Below, one piece after another: positions 12,306 to 18,479 of a stretch of 19,258 nucleotides of DNA. The DNA comes from Clostridiales bacterium (GTDB lineage Bacteria; Bacillota; Clostridia; Oscillospirales; Oscillospiraceae): positions 1-19,258 of the forward strand of contig VSNB01000026.1 of assembly GCA_009774055.1 (NCBI GenBank), given 5' to 3'. The translations under genes and the position numbers were made by a program. The notes below the pieces were generated by a model that saw nothing but the letters and a program-made list of their open reading frames with translations, had not been told where the DNA came from and did not search any database. Within the stretch, counting starts at the first letter, position 1. Each line of letters opens with the position of its first letter.

Positions 12306-14540
12306 TTAGGAGTAAATGCCAAAGCCCTTTACCATATAACCGCCGGGAATCAGCTGATCCAGATAGTTGTTAGGATCGCCCCAGTCGGGGTTCCAGCCGA
12401 AGTTCAGATAGGTGCAGTCAGTGTTAAGCTGAGCGCCGGTGGAGTTGTAATAGGTCGCATCATTGAGCTCCTGATCGCTGCTGGACAGCACAGGACGGAT
12501 AACCACTTCACCGCCCAGCGCGGTTTCAATGCACTGAACAAAAAGGTTAGCCTGATTCACACCAACAGTATTGGTGCCGGGCATAGCCAGATCCAGGTAA
12601 ATGGGATTCTCCGCAGAAATCTCCAGACCCTGGGCAGCCAGCTCTTCCTTGGCAATGGCCCACTCGGCCTTGGCGGCCTCCACGTTGTACCAGCCGTCGA
12701 AGCCTACGGAGTGATCATCATCCGCGCCGTTCTCCATATCCCACACCTTGGCGGGGAAGTTGTCGGCAGTCAGCTGGGCCTGAATGATCTCACCGTACTG
12801 GGTGCCGGCAGGGAAGGTGGTAGCGGTACCGTTAATGTCAACGGTAGTGTCCGCCTGCAGGGTCACAAAGGAGCCGGGAACATAGGTATTTCGGACAGAA
12901 TTGTACTTCAGCTCCTCACCAACAGCCAAACCTCTCAATGAACCGCGATCCAGGGAGAAGGCAATGGACAGGCGGAAGTGCTTGTTATTCATAGCCACGT
13001 GAGCGCGGGAAGCATCATCCTCAATTTCGGAGGTGCCGTTGGCAATAACCTCGTCCACGCTGGCATGGGAAGAGGTGGAAACCATCTTGGAATCATCGTT
13101 ATAGTTGGCGAAGGCCCGACGGTTGAGGTTGAAGCAGTTGTACCAAGTACCGGCAGTGGTGGAACCAACGCGGGCATACAGGTCGAAAATGCCCTCCTCA
13201 CGGGCCTGCTTCACAGTGGAGGTGTTCAGACCGGTGGAATCGATCAGCCCGTTCTTGAAATCCTCGTACTGCTTCATTACATCAGTACCGTCCTCGAACA
13301 CCCAGGTCATGGAGTGAATGTTCATCTTATCGGCCTTGTAGTAGTTGGGGTTGGCCTCAAAGATACGGGAGTTCTGGGGGGTATCGCTGGTGATCAGGAA
13401 GGGACCGCAGTAGGCAATGTGGTCAGGGCTGGTGCCGTAGGTGTAGTCGCTGGCGGTAGGATCAAAGTCCTGTCCAAACTTGCCGCCCTGGGACTCATAA
13501 TAGCTGCGGCTCATGGGGAAGAAAATGCTGTAGCCCAGCATGGTCATCAGGTAAGGTACGGGCTTCTCCAGAGTGTACTCCACAGTATACTCGTCCAGAG
13601 CTTTGACGCCCACAGTTGCGAAATCGGTGGTATCGCCATTAACATACTCAGTGGCGCCCTTAATAACGCCGGAAAGCAGGGTTTCCAGGCCGCCGCCCGC
13701 ATCCATCAGGTGCTGCATACCGGCGACAAAGTCATCAGCAGTCAGTTTGGCAACCTCGCGGCCCTGAGAGTCGGACCACACCACGTCGTTGCGCAGCTTG
13801 AAGGTGTACACCAGGCCGTCGGCGGAGATTTCGGGCGCCTCGACAGCCAAGGAGGGCTGCAGCACGTCCTCGTTATCATACTCCATCAGGCCATCAATCG
13901 TGTGAACCAGCGTCTCAGCCTCGGGAGCCTGGGACGTAGCCAGGATGTCCCAGGTCACCAGCGTATCGCCATAGAGCCAGCCCAGGCTGTCCTTCATGGT
14001 ATAGCCGTTCTCGGTCAGCCAGCCCTTCAGCCATTCAATATAGGTGCCGGTGCCCTTCAGCTCCTCCCACTTCTCGTTCATCACGGCGAAGTGCTCGGTC
14101 TTGATGATCTCGTTGGTCACGACCATGGTGTAGAAACGATCGTTGTCGTTTCCGTACAGCACGCCAGGGACGGTACGGTTGGGAATACGGCGCATACCGT
14201 AGTTACCGCCCTGGGTAACGCCGGGCGTTACCAATCCGCTCTCCAGCAGCTTGGCCTCGGCAATAGCCATCTTGGCCCAACGCTCGTTGGTGTCGTTAGC
14301 CGCCAGAGCAGCATCGTAGTACTCCAAAAACTCGGTGAAGTTCAGGTCATAGATCTCATCTTCATCGTAGGTCAAGGGCTGGAAGCCCTCGGGGGGCGCT
14401 GTGGGTTCGTCGGGGTTATTGGTGTCTGCGGGGGGCGCGTCGGGATTGTTGGTGTCCGCGGGCTCGTTGTTGTTTCCGCAGGCCACCAGGCCCAACAGCA
14501 TCGCCAGAGCGAGCGTCAGGCACAGTAACTTCTTCTTCAT
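12306..14540 (-). CDS. oppA: Oligopeptide-binding lipoprotein OppA (SBP family 5), apparently circularly permuted
   Basis: A 744-residue lipoprotein: lipobox LVAC (Cys21), a Pro/Asn/Asp linker with a repeated PADTNNPD, then the binding fold. Canonical family-5 order normally begins with the segment here at about 190-255 (TWDILATS, IDGLMEYDNEDVLQPSLA, DGLVYTFKLRNDVVWSD) and ends, after a WGxDxxDPxN motif, with a helix of the type Ax(T/N)DxxxRxxxxxxAE and a final strand. Here the protein stops 21 residues after GWNPDWGDPNN, while YYDAALAANDTNERWAKMAI then AEAKLLESGLVTPGVTQGGNYGMRRIP sits at 74-120, before the canonical N-terminus. ATG 14540 has AGGAGG 7 nt upstream. First gene of the operon; captures peptides for OppBC. 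Confidence 0.93.
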   Translation of the reverse strand: MKKKLLCLTLALAMLLGLVACGNNNEPADTNNPDAPPADTNNPDEPTAPPEGFQPLTYDEDEIYDLNFTEFLEYYDAALAANDTNERWAKMAIAEAKLLESGLVTPGVTQGGNYGMRRIPNRTVPGVLYGNDNDRFYTMVVTNEIIKTEHFAVMNEKWEELKGTGTYIEWLKGWLTENGYTMKDSLGWLYGDTLVTWDILATSQAPEAETLVHTIDGLMEYDNEDVLQPSLAVEAPEISADGLVYTFKLRNDVVWSDSQGREVAKLTADDFVAGMQHLMDAGGGLETLLSGVIKGATEYVNGDTTDFATVGVKALDEYTVEYTLEKPVPYLMTMLGYSIFFPMSRSYYESQGGKFGQDFDPTASDYTYGTSPDHIAYCGPFLITSDTPQNSRIFEANPNYYKADKMNIHSMTWVFEDGTDVMKQYEDFKNGLIDSTGLNTSTVKQAREEGIFDLYARVGSTTAGTWYNCFNLNRRAFANYNDDSKMVSTSSHASVDEVIANGTSEIEDDASRAHVAMNNKHFRLSIAFSLDRGSLRGLAVGEELKYNSVRNTYVPGSFVTLQADTTVDINGTATTFPAGTQYGEIIQAQLTADNFPAKVWDMENGADDDHSVGFDGWYNVEAAKAEWAIAKEELAAQGLEISAENPIYLDLAMPGTNTVGVNQANLFVQCIETALGGEVVIRPVLSSSDQELNDATYYNSTGAQLNTDCTYLNFGWNPDWGDPNNYLDQLIPGGYMVKGFGIYS

Positions 14541-14635
14541 GATATTCCTCCTATCAAAATTATCTTCAACCGATGGGGACGCGCCGGCCCCCGCCGGTCA
14601 AATACACACCAGAGAACCCGGCGGACAGAAGGGAT

Positions 14636-14677
14636 GGCAGCAGCTTCGCTGCTGCCCGCTTTAAAGTATTTAAAGCG
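14636..14677 (-). other. Two abutting hairpins in the oppA leader
   Basis: GGCAGCAGC/GCTGCTGCC with a 3-nt loop (14636-14656) directly abuts CGCTTTAAA/TTTAAAGCG with a 3-nt loop (14657-14677). Both stems are 9 bp and perfect. They lie in the roughly 210-nt leader between the promoter and oppA, downstream of the possible attenuator. In the minus-strand transcript neither is followed by a U-run. The rest of the leader (14541-14635) has a small CCGGC/GCCGG stem and the ribosome binding site. Confidence 0.7.
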
Positions 14678-14696
14678 TGAAACTGTCCTAGGGGAT

Positions 14697-14729
14697 AAAA
14701 GCGCGGTCTGCATAAGGGTTTCACCGCGC
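14697..14729 (-). terminator. Possible leader attenuator of the opp operon
   Basis: In the minus-strand transcript GCGCGGT (14729-14723) pairs with ACCGCGC (14707-14701) across a 15-nt loop, followed at once by TTTT (14700-14697). This is intrinsic-terminator form inside the leader. The loop and upstream arm (14718-14727) can instead pair with 14675-14683 (GTGAAAC/GTTTCAC plus a GC pair past one bulge), which would be mutually exclusive with the terminator stem. Confidence 0.55.
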
Positions 14730-14758
14730 CTGCAGAATGAAATATTTTTCCGAAAGCT

Positions 14759-14787
14759 ATTATACTGAATATTCGTGCATTTGTCAA
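14759..14787 (-). promoter_or_regulatory. oppAp: Consensus promoter of the opp operon
   Basis: On the minus strand TTGACA (14787-14782), a 17-nt spacer and TATAAT (14764-14759) give a perfect sigma-A consensus. The transcript should begin near 14752, leaving about 210 nt of leader before oppA. A consensus promoter this strong suggests control by a repressor or by the leader rather than by an activator. Confidence 0.92.
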
Positions 14788-14793
14788 TCCCGC

Positions 14794-14812
14794 AGCCGGA
14801 GAAAATCCGGCT
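14794..14812. promoter_or_regulatory. Inverted repeat just upstream of the opp -35
   Basis: AGCCGGA and TCCGGCT flank a 5-nt A-rich centre, ending 7 bp before TTGACA. It may be a regulator site, or a second terminator-like hairpin for transcripts from the trhA side (its minus-strand loop contains TTTTC). Only position and symmetry support this. Confidence 0.4.
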
Positions 14813-14878
14813 AAATTCATCAAAACTTTTCGTACCTTCGCCGGTCCTTTAGGCGGACAGTACAATTCTCTCTACCGG

Positions 14879-14910
14879 AAAAGCCCGCGCCCTCCAACGA
14901 GAGCGCGGGC
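14879..14910 (-). terminator. Terminator of the trhA-like gene
   Basis: In the minus direction GCCCGCGC and GCGCGGGC form a stem (14883-14890 / 14903-14910), extendable by CTC/GAG to about 12 bp with a GTTG loop, then TTTT (14882-14879). It isolates the opp promoter from upstream transcription. Confidence 0.85.
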
Positions 14911-14959
14911 AAACTATGCCGGAACCCCTTGCGCCGTCTGCTTTTTAAAACTTTTCCCC

Positions 14960-15604
14960 TCACAAGCAGTAACGCGCGATACAAAAATACTGCAGGATGC
15001 TCCCCGCCAGCACGAACAAATGCCAGACAAAATGCATATACTTCCCTTTGGCCTTGTAAAATATGATGCCGGCGGTGTAAGCCACGCCTCCCGCCGTCAG
15101 CAGCGCCAGTCCCGCAGGGGGCAGGGCGGCTACGACAGCCCCCATGGCCGCCGCCACCAGCCAGCCCATCAGGGCGTACAGCGCCAGGGACACCTTGTCG
15201 AACCGCTTAAGGTCGATGGCGTTGAGGGTGATGCCGATCACCGCCAGGGTGGTGTTGGTGAGGAACAGCATCCACCCCGTCCGTCCCCCCACCACCAGCA
15301 GGGACATGGGCACGTAGGTACCCAGGATCAGCACGAAGATGGAGCAGTGGTCCATAATCCGCAGCCGCCGCTTGACCTCCGGATTTTGCACGGCGTGGTA
15401 CACCGCCGACGCGGTGTACAGCAGCACCAGGCTGATTCCGTAGGCCGTCAGGCTGAACCCCGCTTTGGCCGATCCGGACAGAATGCCCCGCACCGCCAGG
15501 GGGACTGCCCCCGCCGCCGCCAGCACCGCGCCCAGGCCGTGGGACACGGTGTTGGCAATTTCCTCGCCCCTGGTCTGAGGGCGCTTGACCTTTTCACTTG
15601 CCAT
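14960..15604 (-). CDS. TrhA/hemolysin III family (PAQR-like) membrane protein
   Basis: A 214-residue protein with seven predicted membrane helices and the signature residues of the hemolysin III/PAQR group: EEIANTVSHGLG (Glu15, His22), SAVYH (Ser66, His70), MDHCSIF (Asp85, His86) and HFVWHLF (His191, His195). The Ser/Asp/His set is thought to bind a metal. Bacterial TrhA proteins affect membrane energetics and lipid state; hemolysis is not established for most. ATG 15604 has AAAGGAG about 7 nt upstream. Single gene with a promoter at 15657-15685, an overlapping palindrome and its own terminator. Confidence 0.93.
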   Translation of the reverse strand: MASEKVKRPQTRGEEIANTVSHGLGAVLAAAGAVPLAVRGILSGSAKAGFSLTAYGISLVLLYTASAVYHAVQNPEVKRRLRIMDHCSIFVLILGTYVPMSLLVVGGRTGWMLFLTNTTLAVIGITLNAIDLKRFDKVSLALYALMGWLVAAAMGAVVAALPPAGLALLTAGGVAYTAGIIFYKAKGKYMHFVWHLFVLAGSILQYFCIARYCL

Positions 15605-15641
15605 AAAAAACTCCTTTCTCTGATTCCCGCAATCATCTTAT

Positions 15642-15658
15642 CTAATATTTAATATTAG
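15642..15658. promoter_or_regulatory. AT-rich palindrome overlapping the trhA -10
   Basis: CTAATATT and AATATTAG flank a single T, a perfect 17-bp palindrome that overlaps the -10 by two bases and covers the expected start site of the TrhA-like gene. Position and symmetry are those of a repressor operator; the regulator is unknown. Confidence 0.6.
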
Positions 15659-15685
15659 TATATCCGTTTTCCATCCGCATGTCAA
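15657..15685 (-). promoter_or_regulatory. Promoter of the trhA-like gene
   Basis: On the minus strand TTGACA (15685-15680), a 17-nt spacer and TATACT (15662-15657). Confidence 0.85.
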
Positions 15686-15719
15686 GGGCTTCGGTGAAAT
15701 TATTTTTTGATGTTCCGTA

Positions 15720-15748
15720 TTGCATTATGCCTGGAATTTCGATATACT
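15720..15748 (+). promoter_or_regulatory. Weak candidate promoter of the DUF1836 gene
   Basis: TTGCAT (15720-15725), 17 nt and TATACT (15743-15748) precede the DUF1836 gene by about 40 bp. The -35 is poor; a TTGATG lies at 15707 but without a matching -10. The region between the divergent genes holds nothing else of note. Confidence 0.45.
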
Positions 15749-15786
15749 ATATTAAAATTATAGAGAGCGAGGAGGAAGGAATTGAC

Positions 15787-16389
15787 ATGCCCGGTACGAG
15801 GGACACGGCGGCCCAGCGTCTGAGGGAGTGGCTGCGGGGGCTGGAGGCGTTTGATTTGCCGGACTGGGACGAGCTGCCCCAGCTGGATCTGTATATGGAC
15901 CAGGTGATCCTGCTGCTCAAGCGGTACCTGGCCCCTCTGGGCCGGAGCGGGGAGGAGAAGGCCATCACCGCCAGCATCATCAACAATTACGTCCGCATGA
16001 AGGTGATGCCCCCGCCGGTAAAGAAGCGGTATTCCCGGGCCCATCTGGCCTATCTGATTATCATCTGCGTGCTGAAACAGAGCCTGAGTATTTCCTGCAT
16101 CCAGCGTATGCTGCCCGCAAACCAGGGCGAGGAGGCCGCCCGGGCCCTGTATGCGGACTTCGTCCGGCAGTACCGCTCCTCCGCCCGGTTCCTGTGCAGC
16201 CTGCCCGTGGAGGGCGGCGCGCTGTCGGTGGAGGGCGGAGCCCGTCTGCCCCTGGAGGGGGAGAGCGGCCTTCTGGTGACCTCCGCCATTCTCTCCACGC
16301 TGTCAAAGTCCCTGACGGAATTCCTCCTCCAGGAGGAATTCCCGGAGGAGCCTCCGGAGGACGACGGGGACGACGGGGACGAGGACTGA
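15787..16389 (+). CDS. DUF1836 family protein
   Basis: A 200-residue protein. Residues about 25-125 match DUF1836: LYMDQVILLLKRYL, SIINNYVRMKVMPPPVKKRY and SRAHLAYLIIICVLKQSLSI. The INNYV..K..P.P.KKRYSR.HL pattern resembles a MerR-like winged helix, so DNA binding is plausible, though targets are unknown. The C-terminus contains a duplicated VEGGA segment near residues 140-155 and a strongly acidic Glu/Asp tail. I chose ATG 15787 because AGGAGGAAGGA is positioned before it; the longer upstream frame would run through the promoter region. It stands between the trhA-like gene (divergent) and a terminator. Confidence 0.87.
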   Translation: MPGTRDTAAQRLREWLRGLEAFDLPDWDELPQLDLYMDQVILLLKRYLAPLGRSGEEKAITASIINNYVRMKVMPPPVKKRYSRAHLAYLIIICVLKQSLSISCIQRMLPANQGEEAARALYADFVRQYRSSARFLCSLPVEGGALSVEGGARLPLEGESGLLVTSAILSTLSKSLTEFLLQEEFPEEPPEDDGDDGDED

Positions 16390-16484
16390 CTGCAGCCAGA
16401 AAATGCGCGGTATCTCAGGCCGCCAAAAAGCCTCCGCAGGAGCTTGCCGCCCGCAAAAGCGCAGAACGTCTTTTTTGAAACGCC

Positions 16485-16511
16485 GCCCGGACAGGTCTAA
16501 CCTGTCCGGGC
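16485..16511 (+). terminator. Terminator after the DUF1836 gene
   Basis: A 12-bp perfect stem (GCCCGGACAGGT / ACCTGTCCGGGC) with a CTA loop, followed by CTTTCAT. The T-tract is short but the stem is very stable. The preceding 95 bp contain no gene, only a T6 run at 16471-16476. Confidence 0.75.
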
Positions 16512-16539
16512 CTTTCATACGCTGTATCGGTGATGCAAA

Positions 16540-17451
16540 TTGAACTGGAAGAAACTTCTTCCCATGCTGGCGGCGTCCGCCGCCGCAGCGCTGCTCCTGC
16601 TCCGGCCCCAGAAGGCCGCCTCGGCGGTCCGGGCGGGACTGGCCCTCTGCGCAGGGACGGTGGTCCCCTCGCTGTTCCCTTTCTTCGCGGCTATCTCCCT
16701 GCTGCTCCAGCTGGGGGCGGCGGAGGCCCTGGGACGCCTGTGCGCCCCCATCATGCGGCCCCTGTTCCGGATGCGGGGCGTCTGCGCCCTGCCGCTGCTG
16801 GCGGGACTGCTGGGCGGATACCCCAGCGGCGCAAAAACCGCCGCCAGCCTGTACGCCCAGGGCCGGATTACCCGGCAGGAGGCGGAGCTGCTCCTGGGCT
16901 TCTGTGACAACTGCGGTCCGGCCTTTCTGCTGGGCTGTGTCGGCGCGGGGGTCCTGGGGAACCCTGACGCCGGCCTCTGGCTGTACGCCGTCCATATTCT
17001 CTCCGCCATACTCGCCGGCATACTCCTCTGCCGCCTCTCCGGGGACCGGGGCCCCGTCCTTCTGGGGAGCGCCCTTCCCGCCGCGCCCGTCTCCTTCCCC
17101 CAGGCCCTTACCTCCTCCGTCACCGGCGCGCTGGCCTCCACCCTAAACGTCTGCGCCTTTGTCGTATTCTTTCAGGTTCTCTCCGCCCTGCCCCCCGCAC
17201 CGCCGCCTCCGCTTGTCCTGGGCATCCTGGAAATGGTCGGCGGCGTCGCCTCCCTAACCCCGGGCCCCGGGGGCTTTGCCGCCGCCGCCGCCATTGTGGG
17301 CTGGGGTGGCCTCTCCGTCCACTGCCAGGCCATGTCCCTCGCCGCCCCCGAGGGTCTGTCCTTCCGCTGGCACTGGGCGGGAAAGGCCCTGCAGGCCGTC
17401 CTGTCTGCGCTGCTGGCGGCGGGCATACAAGCCTGCTGGCGCTTATGGTGA
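16540..17451 (+). CDS. YlbJ-like sporulation integral membrane protein (short form)
   Basis: A 303-residue, very hydrophobic protein with about eight membrane segments. The central block matches YlbJ/nucleoside-recognition 'gate' proteins: VPSLFPFFAAISLLLQLG, APIMRPLFRMRGV, LLGGYPSGAKTAASLYAQGR and LLGFCDNCGPAFLLGCVGAG. B. subtilis YlbJ (SpoVV) is about 400 residues and moves dipicolinic acid toward the forespore; this protein lacks about 100 residues of that length, so the exact role is uncertain. Start is a TTG at 16540 with GGTGAT 6 nt upstream, giving MNWKKLLPML; the ATG at 16564 is an alternative without a good ribosome binding site. No promoter is visible in the 28 bp after the preceding terminator. 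Confidence 0.82.
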   Translation: MNWKKLLPMLAASAAAALLLLRPQKAASAVRAGLALCAGTVVPSLFPFFAAISLLLQLGAAEALGRLCAPIMRPLFRMRGVCALPLLAGLLGGYPSGAKTAASLYAQGRITRQEAELLLGFCDNCGPAFLLGCVGAGVLGNPDAGLWLYAVHILSAILAGILLCRLSGDRGPVLLGSALPAAPVSFPQALTSSVTGALASTLNVCAFVVFFQVLSALPPAPPPPLVLGILEMVGGVASLTPGPGGFAAAAAIVGWGGLSVHCQAMSLAAPEGLSFRWHWAGKALQAVLSALLAAGIQACWRLW

Positions 17452-17485
17452 GAGGCTTTGCCGGCATATTGAACCCCTCTGTCAT

Positions 17486-17542
17486 TATGCTCCCTCTATG
17501 CGGACAGTTTTACTTTCCTCTGTCTCGCATAAAGGGAGCATA
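17486..17542. repeat. Long imperfect inverted repeat in an intergenic gap
   Basis: Arms of about 21 nt (17486-17507 and 17520-17542) share ATGCTCCCT, TATGCG and ACAG in matching order with one mismatch and one bulge, around a 12-nt loop. There is no T-tract after it. It lies in the 210-bp gap after the YlbJ-like gene, where no reading frame is convincing. It could be a transcript-end structure or a small mobile-element relic. Confidence 0.6.
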
Positions 17543-17631
17543 TCACATCACGCCGCATCCTTGGTACGGCCTATGGCAGCATATTCCCGTCCGCCTGTAC
17601 AGGGCGTTTCACGCAAATTTCTAAAATCCAC

Positions 17632-17648
17632 GGGAACCGTCCCTTTTT
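17632..17648 (+). terminator. Weak terminator-like hairpin
   Basis: GGGA and TCCC around ACCG, followed by TTTTT, 14 bp before the next promoter. The stem is only 4 bp, so it is marginal. Confidence 0.35.
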
Positions 17649-17661
17649 CGATAAAAAATTA

Positions 17662-17690
17662 TTGACACCGGCAGGAAGCTCCCCCATAAT
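17662..17690 (+). promoter_or_regulatory. Promoter of the Xre-type regulator
   Basis: TTGACA (17662-17667), a 17-nt spacer and CATAAT (17685-17690), about 35 bp before the ATG at 17725. Confidence 0.8.
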
Positions 17691-17724
17691 AAAATCACCC
17701 TGTGCCAGCAAGGAGGAGTACGGT

Positions 17725-18273
17725 ATGCGGGAAATACCGATTGGCGAATATATCAAAAACTACCGCAGAAAGCGGGAAATAACCCAGGAGGAGCTCTGCA
17801 GCGGCATCTGCAGCGTCTCGACGCTGTCCCGGCTGGAGCTGGGTAGGCAGACTCCCAGCCGGGATACGCTCAGGGCTCTCCTGCACCGGCTGGGCCTGCC
17901 AGAGGATCGGGTTTTTGTGCTTGTGAGCGAGCATGAGCTGGAAATCCAGACCCTGAAACAGGCGATTCAGTTCGGGCTTGTGGAATTTGAGAAGGCGGAC
18001 GAAAACGACCGTCCTCAGATACGGGAGCAGACTGCTGCGGACATAAAACGGCTGGAAGAGATTGTGGAGGAAGAGGACGTAATCAGCCGGCAATACATAC
18101 TGTCCGCCCGGGTGACGCTGGGGACGCAGGAAGGTCCCTATTCCCCCGCCCAACGGAGGAATCTGCTGGAAAAGGCAATCCGGATGACGGTTCCCCAATT
18201 CCAGCTGGATAAAGTCGGGGAATTCCGGTACCGCCCGTTAGAAATAACCCTTCTCAATATGAATGAGTTTTAA
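17725..18273 (+). pseudogene. Xre-type regulator with TPR-like domain, 3'-truncated
   Basis: The frame encodes 182 residues: an N-terminal Xre HTH (GEYIKNYRRKREITQEELCS, then GICSVSTLSRLELGRQTPSR) and the first helices of a TPR-like sensor region of the Rgg/PlcR-type kind. Full-length relatives of this type are about 290 or more residues. Here the protein reads RPLEITLLN and then ends after four residues (MNEF), exactly where the next helix of a TPR array should continue. No continuation is seen in other frames of the next 200 bp, and mobile-element-type sequence follows, so truncation by insertion near 18259 is the likely cause. ATG 17725 has AAGGAGGAG just upstream. The HTH may still bind DNA. 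Confidence 0.65.
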
Positions 18274-18479
18274 TAGGAACACTGTAATATCAAGGCTTTT
18301 CGGAGCCTACACCCACAAAAAAATATTATTTGAGCTATCACATTACGCAGAAAGCCGTCCGGCATGAAAAAACGGGCGGCTTTTTTGCGTGGATAGCCGG
18401 GAGGGAGGCGAAAAAATAGTAACAAAGTTTTAGCGCAAGATTTGTGCAACATTCACGAAATTAAAAAAGGAGGTAACGA
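18259..18479. other. Probable left end of an integrated mobile element
   Basis: From the break in the regulator's frame to the ParB-like start the sequence is noncoding and AT-richer. It contains a terminator (18351-18386) and an AAAAAAGGAGG ribosome binding site. No attachment-site repeat can be identified because the other end of the element is outside the window. Confidence 0.45.
18351..18386 (+). terminator. Intrinsic terminator upstream of the parB-like gene
   Basis: AAAGCCGTCCG (18351-18361) pairs with CGGGCGGCTTT (18373-18383) with one G-U pair, followed by further Ts; ACGCA and TGCGT extend the stem outward. It would stop transcripts from the truncated regulator side. Confidence 0.8.

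Noticed and set aside
12306..12340. oppA truncated by deletion of its C-terminus
   Set aside because: The missing C-terminal elements are recognisable at the N-terminus, so permutation explains the early end better; deletion remains the fallback.
12978..14528. 516-residue plus-strand open frame antisense to oppA
   Set aside because: It is repetitive Gly/Val/Leu/His-rich with no domain, and covers a well-supported lipoprotein gene; it is the antisense shadow of biased codon use.
14697..14752. Known riboswitch or T-box in the opp leader
   Set aside because: I found no conserved T-box, SAM, guanidine or similar core motif; only generic terminator and competing-helix structure.
15679..15786. 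Longer start for the DUF1836 gene
   Set aside because: The extension runs through the promoter region and lacks a ribosome binding site, whereas ATG 15787 has a strong one.
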